This document shows positions 41,069 through 49,098 of a stretch of 64,000 nt of DNA, one piece after another (positions within the stretch are counted from its first letter, which is position 1; each line of letters opens with the position of its first letter). The stretch is from JADGHX01 sp035760965 (lineage in GTDB: Bacteria > Pseudomonadota > Gammaproteobacteria > Steroidobacterales > Steroidobacteraceae): positions 30,936-94,935 of the forward strand of contig DASTRY010000012.1 in the NCBI GenBank assembly GCA_035760965.1, given 5' to 3'. Below the pieces are notes generated by a model. It was not told the origin of the DNA, searched no databases, and saw only the letters and a program-made list of their open reading frames with translations. The position numbers were made by a program, and so were the translations under genes.

Positions 41069-42583
41069 ATGGAAACACTATCAGACGACGACGTGCGGAT
41101 CTGTGTGCGAGTTCTACGCGCAATCGACGCCGATCGTTCGCACCTCACCCGCCTCACCCGGGAACAGCGTCGCGAGTTGCTGACACTGGCCGGACTCGTC
41201 GCGAAGCCCGAGCGCCACAATCTCGTGCGGATGGCCAAGGCGTTCCGTCGCGCCGATCGCGCGGCCGCGCAGGAACGCGATCGCAAGGCCATCGAGCAGG
41301 CCGGACTGCGCATCCAGCGCCGCGCGGCGGAGTACACGCCGCTCTGGTTGGAGCCGCCAAAACCCGAAGACCTCGAGGACCGTCCGCAGCTCCAACGGGA
41401 GCGCGCCTGCTACATCTGCAAGCGCCCTTTCACGACCGTGCATCGCTACTACGACTCGATGTGCCAGGAGTGCGGCGATTTCAATTACGCGAAGCGCGCG
41501 CAGACAGCGGATCTGACGGGTCGGTACGCACTGGTCACCGGCGCACGAGTGAAGATCGGTTACCAGGCCGCGCTGAAACTCCTCCGCGCCGGCGCACACG
41601 TCGTCGTCACGACGCGCTTCCCGATCGATGCGGCCGACCGCTATGCTCGCGAACCGGACTTCGCCGACTTTCGCGAACGGCTGCAGATTCACGGCGTCGA
41701 CTTGCGACACACGCCCAGCGTGGAAATCTTCACGCGCTTTCTGCTCGAGCGTCTGCCGCGCCTCGATTACATCCTGAACAATGCCTGCCAAACGGTACGG
41801 CGGCCGGCCGGCTTCTTTCAGCATCTGCTCGCGCGCGAGGCCGAGGCAGTGTCCCGGCTTCCGGAAGCCCTGCGCGCGCCGCTCGCGAGCCATGAGGAGT
41901 TGAAGCGAGCCCTGGCCGCATCGCCCGAACACGCCGCCGGCGCGCTGCTCGCGCCGGATGCGCGCGCGCACGCCGAAGGTCTTCTGCACAGCGCCGCGCT
42001 CTCGCAGCGGCGCTACCTCGACGAAGATTATCGCGATGGCGAGGCGCTGTTTCCGGCACATCGCTACGACGAGGACCGGCAACAGGTCGACCTGCGCGAG
42101 ATCAACAGCTGGCGCCTGCGCCTGCACGAAGTGGCAACGCCCGAGCTACTCGAAGTGCAACTCGTGAATGCGATCGCACCGTACATTCTCAACGCGCGCC
42201 TCAAGCCGCTGATGGTGCGAACGCCCGGGCGTCACAAGCACATCGTCAACGTGAGTGCGATGGAGGGCCAGTTCTATCGCGCCACCAAGACCGACAAACA
42301 CCCGCACACGAACATGGCGAAGGCGGCGCTCAACATGATGACGCGCACCAGCGCGCCGGATTACGTACAGGACGGCATCCACATGAATGCCGTCGACACG
42401 GGCTGGGTGACCGACGAAGACCCTGCCGTACACGCCGCCCGCAAGGCCGAGCTCGGTTTCGCGCCGCCGCTCGACATCATCGACGGCGCGGCGCGCATCG
42501 TCGACCCCCTCTTTGTGGGCGAATTGACCGGCGTGCACGTATGGGGCCAGTTCCTCAAGGACTACAAGCCGGCGCCGTGGTAA
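41069..42583 (+). CDS. Atypical SDR protein with N-terminal zinc ribbon
   Basis: Protein of 504 residues. Residues ~1-110 are charged and helical. A four-cysteine ribbon CYICKRPF and CQECGDF follows (about 112-137), then a Rossmann SDR domain (GRYALVTGARVKIGYQAALK, ILNNACQTVRR). The active site is altered: Ser is kept in NVSAMEG, but the YxxxK position reads HTNMAK, so Tyr is replaced by Thr while Lys remains. A ~100-residue insertion lies between the NNAC motif and the catalytic strand. Related long SDRs exist in eukaryotes and some bacteria. Redox activity is uncertain. Start at 41069; the ribosome site is weak. Confidence 0.8.
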   Translation: METLSDDDVRICVRVLRAIDADRSHLTRLTREQRRELLTLAGLVAKPERHNLVRMAKAFRRADRAAAQERDRKAIEQAGLRIQRRAAEYTPLWLEPPKPEDLEDRPQLQRERACYICKRPFTTVHRYYDSMCQECGDFNYAKRAQTADLTGRYALVTGARVKIGYQAALKLLRAGAHVVVTTRFPIDAADRYAREPDFADFRERLQIHGVDLRHTPSVEIFTRFLLERLPRLDYILNNACQTVRRPAGFFQHLLAREAEAVSRLPEALRAPLASHEELKRALAASPEHAAGALLAPDARAHAEGLLHSAALSQRRYLDEDYRDGEALFPAHRYDEDRQQVDLREINSWRLRLHEVATPELLEVQLVNAIAPYILNARLKPLMVRTPGRHKHIVNVSAMEGQFYRATKTDKHPHTNMAKAALNMMTRTSAPDYVQDGIHMNAVDTGWVTDEDPAVHAARKAELGFAPPLDIIDGAARIVDPLFVGELTGVHVWGQFLKDYKPAPW

Positions 42584-42602
42584 CGCACACCTGAAGCTTC
42601 GG

Positions 42603-42666
42603 CTCGCAATTGGCCTTGCGAGTCGTGTTCATGGGAGTCCAGAATCCTGACCCCTTCCGGACTCCC
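42603..42666 (+). promoter_or_regulatory. Two hairpins in the leader of the hybrid kinase gene
   Basis: Arms CTCGCAA (42603-42609) and TTGCGAG (42616-42622) form the first stem; GGGAGTCC (42633-42640) and GGACTCCC (42659-42666) form the second, which ends two bases before the ATG at 42669. No ribosome-binding purine tract is free in front of that ATG. The first stem may be a terminator of the upstream SDR gene, but no T-run follows. The second could limit translation of the kinase. Confidence 0.4.
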
Positions 42667-42668
42667 CC

Positions 42669-44594
42669 ATGCACGATCTCACGGTGCCCACCGCGGCAAA
42701 CGAGGAGGAACTACTCGTCAGGGAATTGGCAGAGTGCCGAGCTGAATGCGAGCGGCTGCGGCTCGTCATGGACAACGCGCCGGTGCTGCTGGCGTACGTC
42801 GACGACCAGCATCGCTATCGGTACGTGAACGCGGCGTACGCGCGGCGTTTCGGCGGCACGGCCGAGGTTCTCGGTCAGACCGTCGAGAGCCTGCTCGGCG
42901 GCAAGCTCTGGAGCGAGATCCAGCCCTATCGCGATCGCGTTCTCGCGGGCGAGCAGCTCGAGTACGAAGTGGATGTCGAGCGTCCCTCGGGTGAGCGGCA
43001 GCGCATGTACTGCCTGCTGAGCCCGGCGCGTACGCCCGCCGGCCGTGTCGCAGGCTATGTCGTCGCCATCACGGATGTGACCGATCGGCAGCGCGTTGCC
43101 GAGGCGCGCGATCTGCTCGCGGCCATCGTCGACTCGTCGGACGATGCCATCGTCAGCATGACGCTCGACGGCCGCGTCACATCCTGGAATCCCGGCGCGA
43201 CGCAGCTCTTCGGCTACACGGCCCAAGAGATGCTCGGCCACCCTGCCCTGTGCCTGAGCCCGCCGCCGGAAGAGCACGGCGTGCTCGATCGGATCAACCG
43301 GGGCGAACGCATTCGCCATCACGAGACGGTTCGCTACACGCAGGACGGGCGACGTCTCGACATCTCGCTTAGCGCGGCGCCGATGCGCGATCACACGGGG
43401 CGCGTGGTGGGCGTCGCACAGGTGGCGCGCGACATCACCGAGAGCAAGCAAGCCGAGGCAGAGATCAAGCGCAGCCAGGAAGCGCTGCGCGAGGCGGATC
43501 GTCGCAAGGACGAATTCCTCGCCTTGCTCGCGCACGAGCTGCGCAATCCACTCGCACCTCTCGTCAACGCCGTCGAGTTGCTGCGGCCGGCAGCGAATGC
43601 GGATTCAGGCCTACGCCGGATCCGCGACATGATGTCGCGCCAGCTCACGCAGCTCCAACGTCTGGTCGACGACCTGCTCGACGTCAGCCGCATCTCGCGC
43701 GGCTGCTTCGAGCTGCGTCACGCGCCGGTCCCGCTGGCGCGCGCGCTCGAATCCGCAGTCGAGAGCTGCCAGAGCCTCATCACCGCGCGCCGCCACACGC
43801 TCGCGATCGACGTTCCGGCCGAGCCCGTTCTCGTCGAAGGCGATTTCGCGCGGCTCGCGCAAGTGTTCGCGAACCTCATCTCGAACAGCGTGAAGTACAC
43901 CGAGCCCGGCGGACGCATCGAGGTGTCGATCCGCAAGGACGCGTCGCAGGCGGTCGTGAGCGTGCGGGACAACGGGATCGGCATCCCCCTCGACGCCCTC
44001 GGCACGGTGTTCGACATGTTCTCGCAGGTGGAGGCGCATCGGCTGCACGCCCGCGGCGGCCTCGGCATCGGCCTCGCGCTGGTGCGCAGTCTGGTCGAGA
44101 TGCACGGCGGAACCGTCGAAGTGCACAGCGAGGGGCCCGGGAAAGGCAGCACCTTCACCGTGCGCCTGCCCTTGCTGCGCGCGCTCGTCTCGGTACACGG
44201 ATCGCCGCAGGACCCGAGCGAGCCGGTCGAGGAGCATGCGCGTCGCATCCTGATCGCCGACGACAATGTGGATGCCGCCGCCTCGCTGGCGCTGCTACTG
44301 CAGATGCAGGGGCACGAGACGCGGACCGCGCACAACGGGCGGCAAGCCGTGGAGCTCGCCGAGCTCTTCCAGCCGGACATCATCTTCATGGACCTCGGCA
44401 TGCCGCAGATCGACGGCATCGAGGCCACGCGCCAGATCCGAGCCCAGCCGTGGGGTCGAGCCATGATCATCGTTGCGCTGACCGGCTGGGGGCAGGAGCG
44501 CGACCGGCGTCAGACTCGCGAAGTCGGCATGGATCTGCACCTCGTGAAGCCGATCAACCTGGAGGGCATCGCCGCGGTTCTCGCACACTCCTGA
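42669..44594 (+). CDS. Hybrid sensor histidine kinase with two PAS domains and a receiver
   Basis: Cytoplasmic kinase of 641 residues with no membrane helix. The order is PAS 1 (about 35-150; MDNAPVLLAYVDDQHRYRYV), PAS 2 (about 155-270; IVSMTLDGRVTSWNPGATQL with the following PAC motif DITESKQAEAEIKRS), HisKA with His289 (LLAHELRNPLAPL), HATPase (NLISNSVKYTEPGG, VRDNGIGIPLD, GGLGIGLALV) and a C-terminal receiver with Asp575 (IIFMDLGMPQIDG, LTGW, LVKPIN). The receiver matches the stand-alone regulators at 33794, 37073 and 55923, possible further partners. PAS input may be redox, light or a small aromatic; not determinable. Confidence 0.93.
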   Translation: MHDLTVPTAANEEELLVRELAECRAECERLRLVMDNAPVLLAYVDDQHRYRYVNAAYARRFGGTAEVLGQTVESLLGGKLWSEIQPYRDRVLAGEQLEYEVDVERPSGERQRMYCLLSPARTPAGRVAGYVVAITDVTDRQRVAEARDLLAAIVDSSDDAIVSMTLDGRVTSWNPGATQLFGYTAQEMLGHPALCLSPPPEEHGVLDRINRGERIRHHETVRYTQDGRRLDISLSAAPMRDHTGRVVGVAQVARDITESKQAEAEIKRSQEALREADRRKDEFLALLAHELRNPLAPLVNAVELLRPAANADSGLRRIRDMMSRQLTQLQRLVDDLLDVSRISRGCFELRHAPVPLARALESAVESCQSLITARRHTLAIDVPAEPVLVEGDFARLAQVFANLISNSVKYTEPGGRIEVSIRKDASQAVVSVRDNGIGIPLDALGTVFDMFSQVEAHRLHARGGLGIGLALVRSLVEMHGGTVEVHSEGPGKGSTFTVRLPLLRALVSVHGSPQDPSEPVEEHARRILIADDNVDAAASLALLLQMQGHETRTAHNGRQAVELAELFQPDIIFMDLGMPQIDGIEATRQIRAQPWGRAMIIVALTGWGQERDRRQTREVGMDLHLVKPINLEGIAAVLAHS

Positions 44595-44737
44595 CGTTGC
44601 GAGGGCAGTAAATACAATCGGTTATACGCCCGCGGCGCGACGGGCCCATCACGCTGCGAACGCCGCGCGCGTGAATCGCTCGCACGACGAGCTTCCCAAT
44701 TAGTATCTGCGCGAACCTGCAGCAGGGGGGTGGGGGA

Positions 44738-46108
44738 ATGCTCGAGGCGGTATGGCGCGCGACTGCCAGCGCTGCATTGATACTCGGTGGCACGTGCGTC
44801 TGGGCACAGCAGGTGGCCGATCCCGGATTCAAGAGCGTCGGGCGTGGCGCCCCGCTCGCCGCGGACCTGCGGACGTACGAGCCGGTCGGCGCAAGCCTCA
44901 TCGGGCAGTTCGACGCCCCGGCCTCCGCGAAGACGTTCGTCGGCCTCTCGCGCGACGGCACGCCTCCTCCCGGCATCAAGCCCCTGCCCGTCGATCTCTT
45001 CACCACCAAGGATTTCTACAAGGACAAGGCGCTGTGGATGGACCCGCGCTACTACCGCTGCAACAGCTCCGCGGCCATCGAGGAGATGTGGGGCGCGAAC
45101 GGCGATCGGCTCATCGGCCCAAGCGGCGCCGCCTCCGCGCCGTGGGGTCGCTGCGATCGCGACTATCCGCGCGCGGCCATCGTGAGCCCCTACAAGTTCA
45201 AGACGGCACAGGAGCACTACGAGGCGCTGCTGGCCGAGACGCGCAAGCGCGGCGGCCCAACCCAGCACACATACGCGACGGTTCCCGGCGAATGGACCGG
45301 CCGCTACATGCATCCCGGCTTCACGCCGGGTAACGCGTACTGGTATCGCATGCGGCACAACCAGGTGCCGACGATCCTCTCCTTGCTGACGCCCGAATAC
45401 CAGAAGCGCATGGTCCAGCAGGAATTTCACGAGGGCAACACGAACGCCGCGCAGTGGCCCTCGCAGTACTGCTGGCCGGAAGGCTTCATGCGGCGCTGGC
45501 ACGAGTACGCGACGTGGGAATGGGACATCACCGTCACGCCCTCACTCGTGCAGATTCTCGCCGGTGTCGCCCGCAACTTCATCACGAACATTCACATCGG
45601 ACGCGAGTTCAAGATGGACGGCGCGGTGCCGCGCCTCGGCGCCGACGTGCCGCGCTGGTACGGCGAGACGATCGGCTTCTGGGACCACGACACCCTCATC
45701 ACGTGGACCTCGAACATCCAGGGGTGGACCGTGCACGGCGCGTTCGAGTACTCGAACAAGATGCAGACGATCGAGATCTACTCGCCGAACCACGATGCCA
45801 ACGGCAAGTTCATCGGGCTCAATCACGAGGCGATCTTCTATGACCCCGAGGCGCTCGTGGAGCCGATCCGCATCGTGCGCAACTACATCAAGACGAGCGG
45901 CTACGAGCAGGGCGATCCGTACGTCTACATCGAGTGCAACCAGACGATCTTTCCGATCAACGGCAGGATGTCGCCGGTCGTGCCGGGCTCGGTGATCGAG
46001 TACCGCGTGCCCGACATGTTCGGCCGCCCGTGGGCGCAGATCTGGGAACAGTATTTCGAGAAGGGCATGCAGCGGCCCGCGGACGAAGACATCTTCAGCT
46101 TCAAATGA
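44738..46108 (+). CDS. Secreted protein of unknown function, first gene of hydroxyacid-oxidase operon
   Basis: Protein of 456 residues with a short leader (AALILGGTCVWAQ) and export cleavage after AQ. The body is rich in Trp, Tyr and Gly (FVGLSRDGTPPPGIKPLPVD, WTGRYMHPGFTPGNAYWYRM, YGETIGFWDHDTLITWTSNI) with repeated WDHDTL/FNIHIGREF-like strands, suggesting a periplasmic beta fold. I cannot name it, though proteins with GETIGFWDGDTL-type segments often occur next to DUF6152/DUF6644 genes. A purine-rich GGGGGGA precedes the ATG. Seven bases separate it from the next gene. Confidence 0.75.
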   Translation: MLEAVWRATASAALILGGTCVWAQQVADPGFKSVGRGAPLAADLRTYEPVGASLIGQFDAPASAKTFVGLSRDGTPPPGIKPLPVDLFTTKDFYKDKALWMDPRYYRCNSSAAIEEMWGANGDRLIGPSGAASAPWGRCDRDYPRAAIVSPYKFKTAQEHYEALLAETRKRGGPTQHTYATVPGEWTGRYMHPGFTPGNAYWYRMRHNQVPTILSLLTPEYQKRMVQQEFHEGNTNAAQWPSQYCWPEGFMRRWHEYATWEWDITVTPSLVQILAGVARNFITNIHIGREFKMDGAVPRLGADVPRWYGETIGFWDHDTLITWTSNIQGWTVHGAFEYSNKMQTIEIYSPNHDANGKFIGLNHEAIFYDPEALVEPIRIVRNYIKTSGYEQGDPYVYIECNQTIFPINGRMSPVVPGSVIEYRVPDMFGRPWAQIWEQYFEKGMQRPADEDIFSFK

Positions 46109-46115
46109 GGGGACT

Positions 46116-46610
46116 ATGACGACAGCAAGAGGTACGGTCATCGGCGTAGCTCTCGCGGCGGCGGCGGCCGCGACGCTCGGCGCTCTGCCCGCTCGCGCGC
46201 ACCATTCGTTCGCGGCCTACGACATGGAGAAGACGAAGGTGTTCACCGGCGTCGTCACGCGCATCAACCCCGACGCAAATCATCTGCAGATCTTCTTCGC
46301 GCCGATGAACGACGAACGCAAGAATGTGATTCGCGGCGAGGACGGCAAGCCCATCATCTGGGCCGTCGAGATGATGGGCTCGGCGCAGTCCGCGGCGGAA
46401 GGGATTTCCGTCAACACGTTCCCGCCGGGCACGATCTTCAGCATCGGCTTGCATCCGCTGCGCGATGGCCAGCATGCCGGCACGCGCGGCCGCGGCGGCA
46501 CGATCTACAAGTGCCCGCCGAAGACGCCGCCGGCGCCCGGCAAGCATTGCGACTCGGTCCCCGGCAACACGGCGTACGGAACCGGCGGCCTGCCGCAGCC
46601 GAAGGAGTAA
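46116..46610 (+). CDS. Secreted DUF6152-like protein
   Basis: Protein of 164 residues with a signal peptide (VALAAAAAATLGALPARA) and the mature start HHSFAAYDMEKTKVFTGVVT, the opening typical of DUF6152 proteins. The rest is small-domain beta with IFFAPMNDERKNVIRGEDGK and a C-terminus with two Cys (YKCPPKTPPAPGKHCDS). The paired N-terminal histidines after cleavage might bind copper, as amino-terminal His often does, but that is speculation. GAGGGGAC precedes the ATG. Second gene of the operon. Confidence 0.75.
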   Translation: MTTARGTVIGVALAAAAAATLGALPARAHHSFAAYDMEKTKVFTGVVTRINPDANHLQIFFAPMNDERKNVIRGEDGKPIIWAVEMMGSAQSAAEGISVNTFPPGTIFSIGLHPLRDGQHAGTRGRGGTIYKCPPKTPPAPGKHCDSVPGNTAYGTGGLPQPKE

Positions 46611-46616
46611 GCGCGC

Positions 46617-47129
46617 GTGCGCGAGCTCGCGGAGTGGCTGCAGGGGACGCGTGTCAGCGTCGGCATCCAGGCGTCGCAATGGATGGTGCCGCTGCTGCAA
46701 TCGATCCACATCCTGACCATCGGCGTCGTGTTCGTCTCGAGCCTGATGATCGCCCTGCGCGTTCTCGGAAGAATGCGCGTCGACGAGCCCTTCGACGCGG
46801 TGTGGCGGCGCTTCGCGCCCTGGATGTGGAACGGCCTCGCAGTCATGACGCTCACGGGGTTGCTGCTCGTGCTCGCCGAGCCGGTCCGCGAGGTCACGAC
46901 CCTGTCCTTCTGGGTGAAGATGACGCTCGTTTCCGTCGCGGTGAGCAGCACGGCGCTCTTCGGGCGCGCGGTGCGCGCGGCGGCGGCCGGCGCGGGTCCG
47001 GTGCAGTTTTCGGCGGCTGCCAAGAGCGGCGCGCTCGCGCTCATCATCGTGTGGCTCGCGATCATCTTCCTGGGTCGGGCCATCGCCTACGACACTGAAG
47101 TGTGGGGCTCCCTGTCGCTGCACGCGTGA
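46617..47129 (+). CDS. Four-helix membrane protein (DUF6644-like)
   Basis: Integral inner-membrane protein of 170 residues, GTG start six bases after the preceding stop with AAGGAG at 46601-46607. Four predicted helices: VPLLQSIHILTIGVVFVSSL, WNGLAVMTLTGLLLVLAE, VKMTLVSVAVSSTALFG and ALALIIVWLAIIFLGRAIAY. A His lies inside helix 1 (SIHIL) and recurs at the same place in the neighbour (ALHVL), which might bind haem or a quinone site. Function unknown; the operon suggests electron transfer with the exported FMN oxidase. Confidence 0.8.
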   Translation: MRELAEWLQGTRVSVGIQASQWMVPLLQSIHILTIGVVFVSSLMIALRVLGRMRVDEPFDAVWRRFAPWMWNGLAVMTLTGLLLVLAEPVREVTTLSFWVKMTLVSVAVSSTALFGRAVRAAAAGAGPVQFSAAAKSGALALIIVWLAIIFLGRAIAYDTEVWGSLSLHA

Positions 47130-47137
47130 GCGAAACA

Positions 47138-47680
47138 ATGGACATCGCAAGCATCATCCAGAGCATCCAGGCCTCCGGACCGGCCGAGTGGATGCGCACG
47201 TCGGTGAAGGCCATGCCGATCGTCGAGGCGCTGCACGTGCTCGCGGCGGCCACGGTCTTCGGCACCATTTTCATCGTCGATCTGCGCCTCCTCGGCTTCC
47301 CGAACACGCAGCGACCGTTCACGCGCATCTCGCACGAGATGCTGCGGCTCACGTGGCTTGCGTTCGTCATCGCGCTGATCGCCGGGTCGCTCATGTTTGC
47401 GGCCAATGCGAACACGTACTACGAGAACACGGCCTTCCGTCTGAAGATGCTCGCGCTGCTCGGGGCCGGCGTGAACATGGCGATCTTCCAAGGCATCACC
47501 TCTCGCGCGGTGAGCACGTGGGATCAGAACGTGGCGCCGCCGCTTGCGGCCCGGCTCGCCGGTGCTTTCTCGATCCTGCTGTGGATCACGGTGATCTTCC
47601 TGGCTCGCTGGATCGGATTCACGAAGGGCTACAACTTCTCCGTGCCGGATGACGTGAACTTCCAGTTCGGAACCCCATGA
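47138..47680 (+). CDS. Four-helix membrane protein, paralogue of the preceding gene
   Basis: Inner-membrane protein of 180 residues with the same plan: helix 1 VEALHVLAAATVFGTIFIVD (with His), helix 2 LTWLAFVIALIAGSLMFAA, helix 3 LKMLALLGAGVNMAIFQG, helix 4 LAGAFSILLWITVIFLARW. A loop His follows helix 1 (ISHEM). A GTG at 47126 overlapping the prior stop is an alternative start; the ATG at 47138 is preferred for its fit to the family. The two likely form a hetero-oligomer. It overlaps the FMN oxidase start by four bases. Confidence 0.8.
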   Translation: MDIASIIQSIQASGPAEWMRTSVKAMPIVEALHVLAAATVFGTIFIVDLRLLGFPNTQRPFTRISHEMLRLTWLAFVIALIAGSLMFAANANTYYENTAFRLKMLALLGAGVNMAIFQGITSRAVSTWDQNVAPPLAARLAGAFSILLWITVIFLARWIGFTKGYNFSVPDDVNFQFGTP

Positions 47681-48969
47681 CCGCACGGCAACCGCGCGCC
47701 GCGGCGGCAGGCCGCGCACGATCGACAAGCTGCGAGCGTTCGCGAGGACTCGCGCGCCGCGCGTTCCTGCAATGGCTGGGTGGCAGCGCCCTCCTCGCCG
47801 GCAGCGAACCGTTCCGGAGCGTGCTCGCCATGCCGAGTGCGCCCGCTGAAGAGCGCGCACTCGCCGCGGCAAGCGAGGCGCTCGACATCGCGGACCTCCA
47901 CGCCGCCGCGCGACGCGTTCTGCCGCCGGCGCATTGGGGCTACCTGCAAAGCGGCGTCGATGGCGATGCGACGGTGCGCGCGAACGAGGCGGCCTACGGC
48001 CGCTATCAGCTGCGACCGCGACGCCTCGTCGATGTGAGTCGGATCGATCTCGGCACGGAGGTCCTCGGAACGCGCGTCGCCTCGCCCGTCTTCTACTGCC
48101 CGATCGGCAGCATGCGCGCGCTGCATCCGGAAGGCGAAGTCGCAGTCGCGCGGGCCGCGAAGGCGAAAGATGCTCTGCAGATTCTCTCGACGCAGGCGTC
48201 GCTCCCGATCGAAGACGTCGCCGCGGCGCGCGGCGCACCGGTGTGGTTTCAGCTCTACACGACCAATCGCCTCGACGCGATGAAGGCGATGTTGAAGCGC
48301 GCCGAGTCGGCCGGATGCCCCGTCGTGGCGGTGACCGTCGACACGCCGGCCGGGCGCAACACGGTGACTGCCGCAAAGCTTCGTCGCGAGGACACGCGTA
48401 ACTGCAGCGCGTGTCACACGGTGGACGAGCGCGGGATTCCGCGCCCGTCGCTCGCCTCGAAACCGATGTTCGCCGGCATCGAAACACAAGGGCTCGCGCT
48501 CACCTCCGCGTCTCTCACGTGGGACTTCATCAAGCAACTGCGCGACAGCACGCGCATGAAGATCGTGCTGAAGGGCATCGAAACGCGCGAAGACGCGGCG
48601 CTCGCCGTCAAGCACGGCGTCGACGGTCTCATCGTGTCGAATCACGGTGGGCGCGCGATGGAGACCGGCCGCGGCACCCTCGAAGCGTTGCCGGAAGTCG
48701 TGGCGGGCGCGGCGCGCCGCATCCCCGTGCTCATCGACGGCGGCGTACGGCGAGGCACGGACGTTTACAAGGCACTGGCGCTCGGCGCGGCGGGCGTGGG
48801 AATCGGGCGGCCCCACGCGTGGGGTCTCGCTGCTTTCGGGCACGAGGGCGCCGAGCGCGCGCTCGACATCCTCAATCTGGAGCTGCGGCTCGCGATGGCG
48901 GGCTGCGGCGCTCGCTCGGTCCGGGAAATCTCGCGCGCGTCCCTCGTCGAGTCCGCACGACCTTTATAG
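47677..48969 (+). CDS. FMN-dependent alpha-hydroxyacid oxidase, probably Tat-exported, with CxxCH motif
   Basis: Protein of 430 residues of the lactate dehydrogenase/glycolate oxidase family. A twin-arginine-type leader (LARRAFLQWLGGSALLAGSE) precedes the FMN barrel: YLQSGVDGDATVRAN, FYCPIGSMRALHPEGEV, WFQLYTT, VVAVTVDTPAGR, IVLKGIETREDA, the catalytic His in SNHGGRAMETGR, and VLIDGGVRRGTDVYKALALG. It oxidises a 2-hydroxy acid with FMN. In loop 4 it has CSACH (residues 243-247), the c-type haem attachment pattern, unusual for the family. Export of a folded flavoprotein plus haem c would allow electron transfer in the periplasm. Last gene of a five-gene operon. Substrate unknown. Confidence 0.87.
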   Translation: MTARQPRAAAAGRARSTSCERSRGLARRAFLQWLGGSALLAGSEPFRSVLAMPSAPAEERALAAASEALDIADLHAAARRVLPPAHWGYLQSGVDGDATVRANEAAYGRYQLRPRRLVDVSRIDLGTEVLGTRVASPVFYCPIGSMRALHPEGEVAVARAAKAKDALQILSTQASLPIEDVAAARGAPVWFQLYTTNRLDAMKAMLKRAESAGCPVVAVTVDTPAGRNTVTAAKLRREDTRNCSACHTVDERGIPRPSLASKPMFAGIETQGLALTSASLTWDFIKQLRDSTRMKIVLKGIETREDAALAVKHGVDGLIVSNHGGRAMETGRGTLEALPEVVAGAARRIPVLIDGGVRRGTDVYKALALGAAGVGIGRPHAWGLAAFGHEGAERALDILNLELRLAMAGCGARSVREISRASLVESARPL

Positions 48970-48986
48970 GCCGCGCGACGCGTTGG

Positions 48987-49098
48987 CGAACCTCTGATCT
49001 CGTGCGGCGCCAGCAGACGCCGCATGGGACCCTTGTCGAAACCCGAGCGTCCTCAGGCGCCGCCCCGCAGACGCGCACGGGACCGACTCAGAGGTTCG
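48987..49098. repeat. 11-base inverted repeat spanning a convergent spacer
   Basis: CGAACCTCTGA at 48987-48997 and its exact complement TCAGAGGTTCG at 49088-49098 enclose 90 bases and nearly fill the space between the oxidase stop (48969) and the RND permease stop (49099). It could be a long-range terminator stem or the remnant of a small mobile repeat. No coding sequence inside. Confidence 0.4.
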
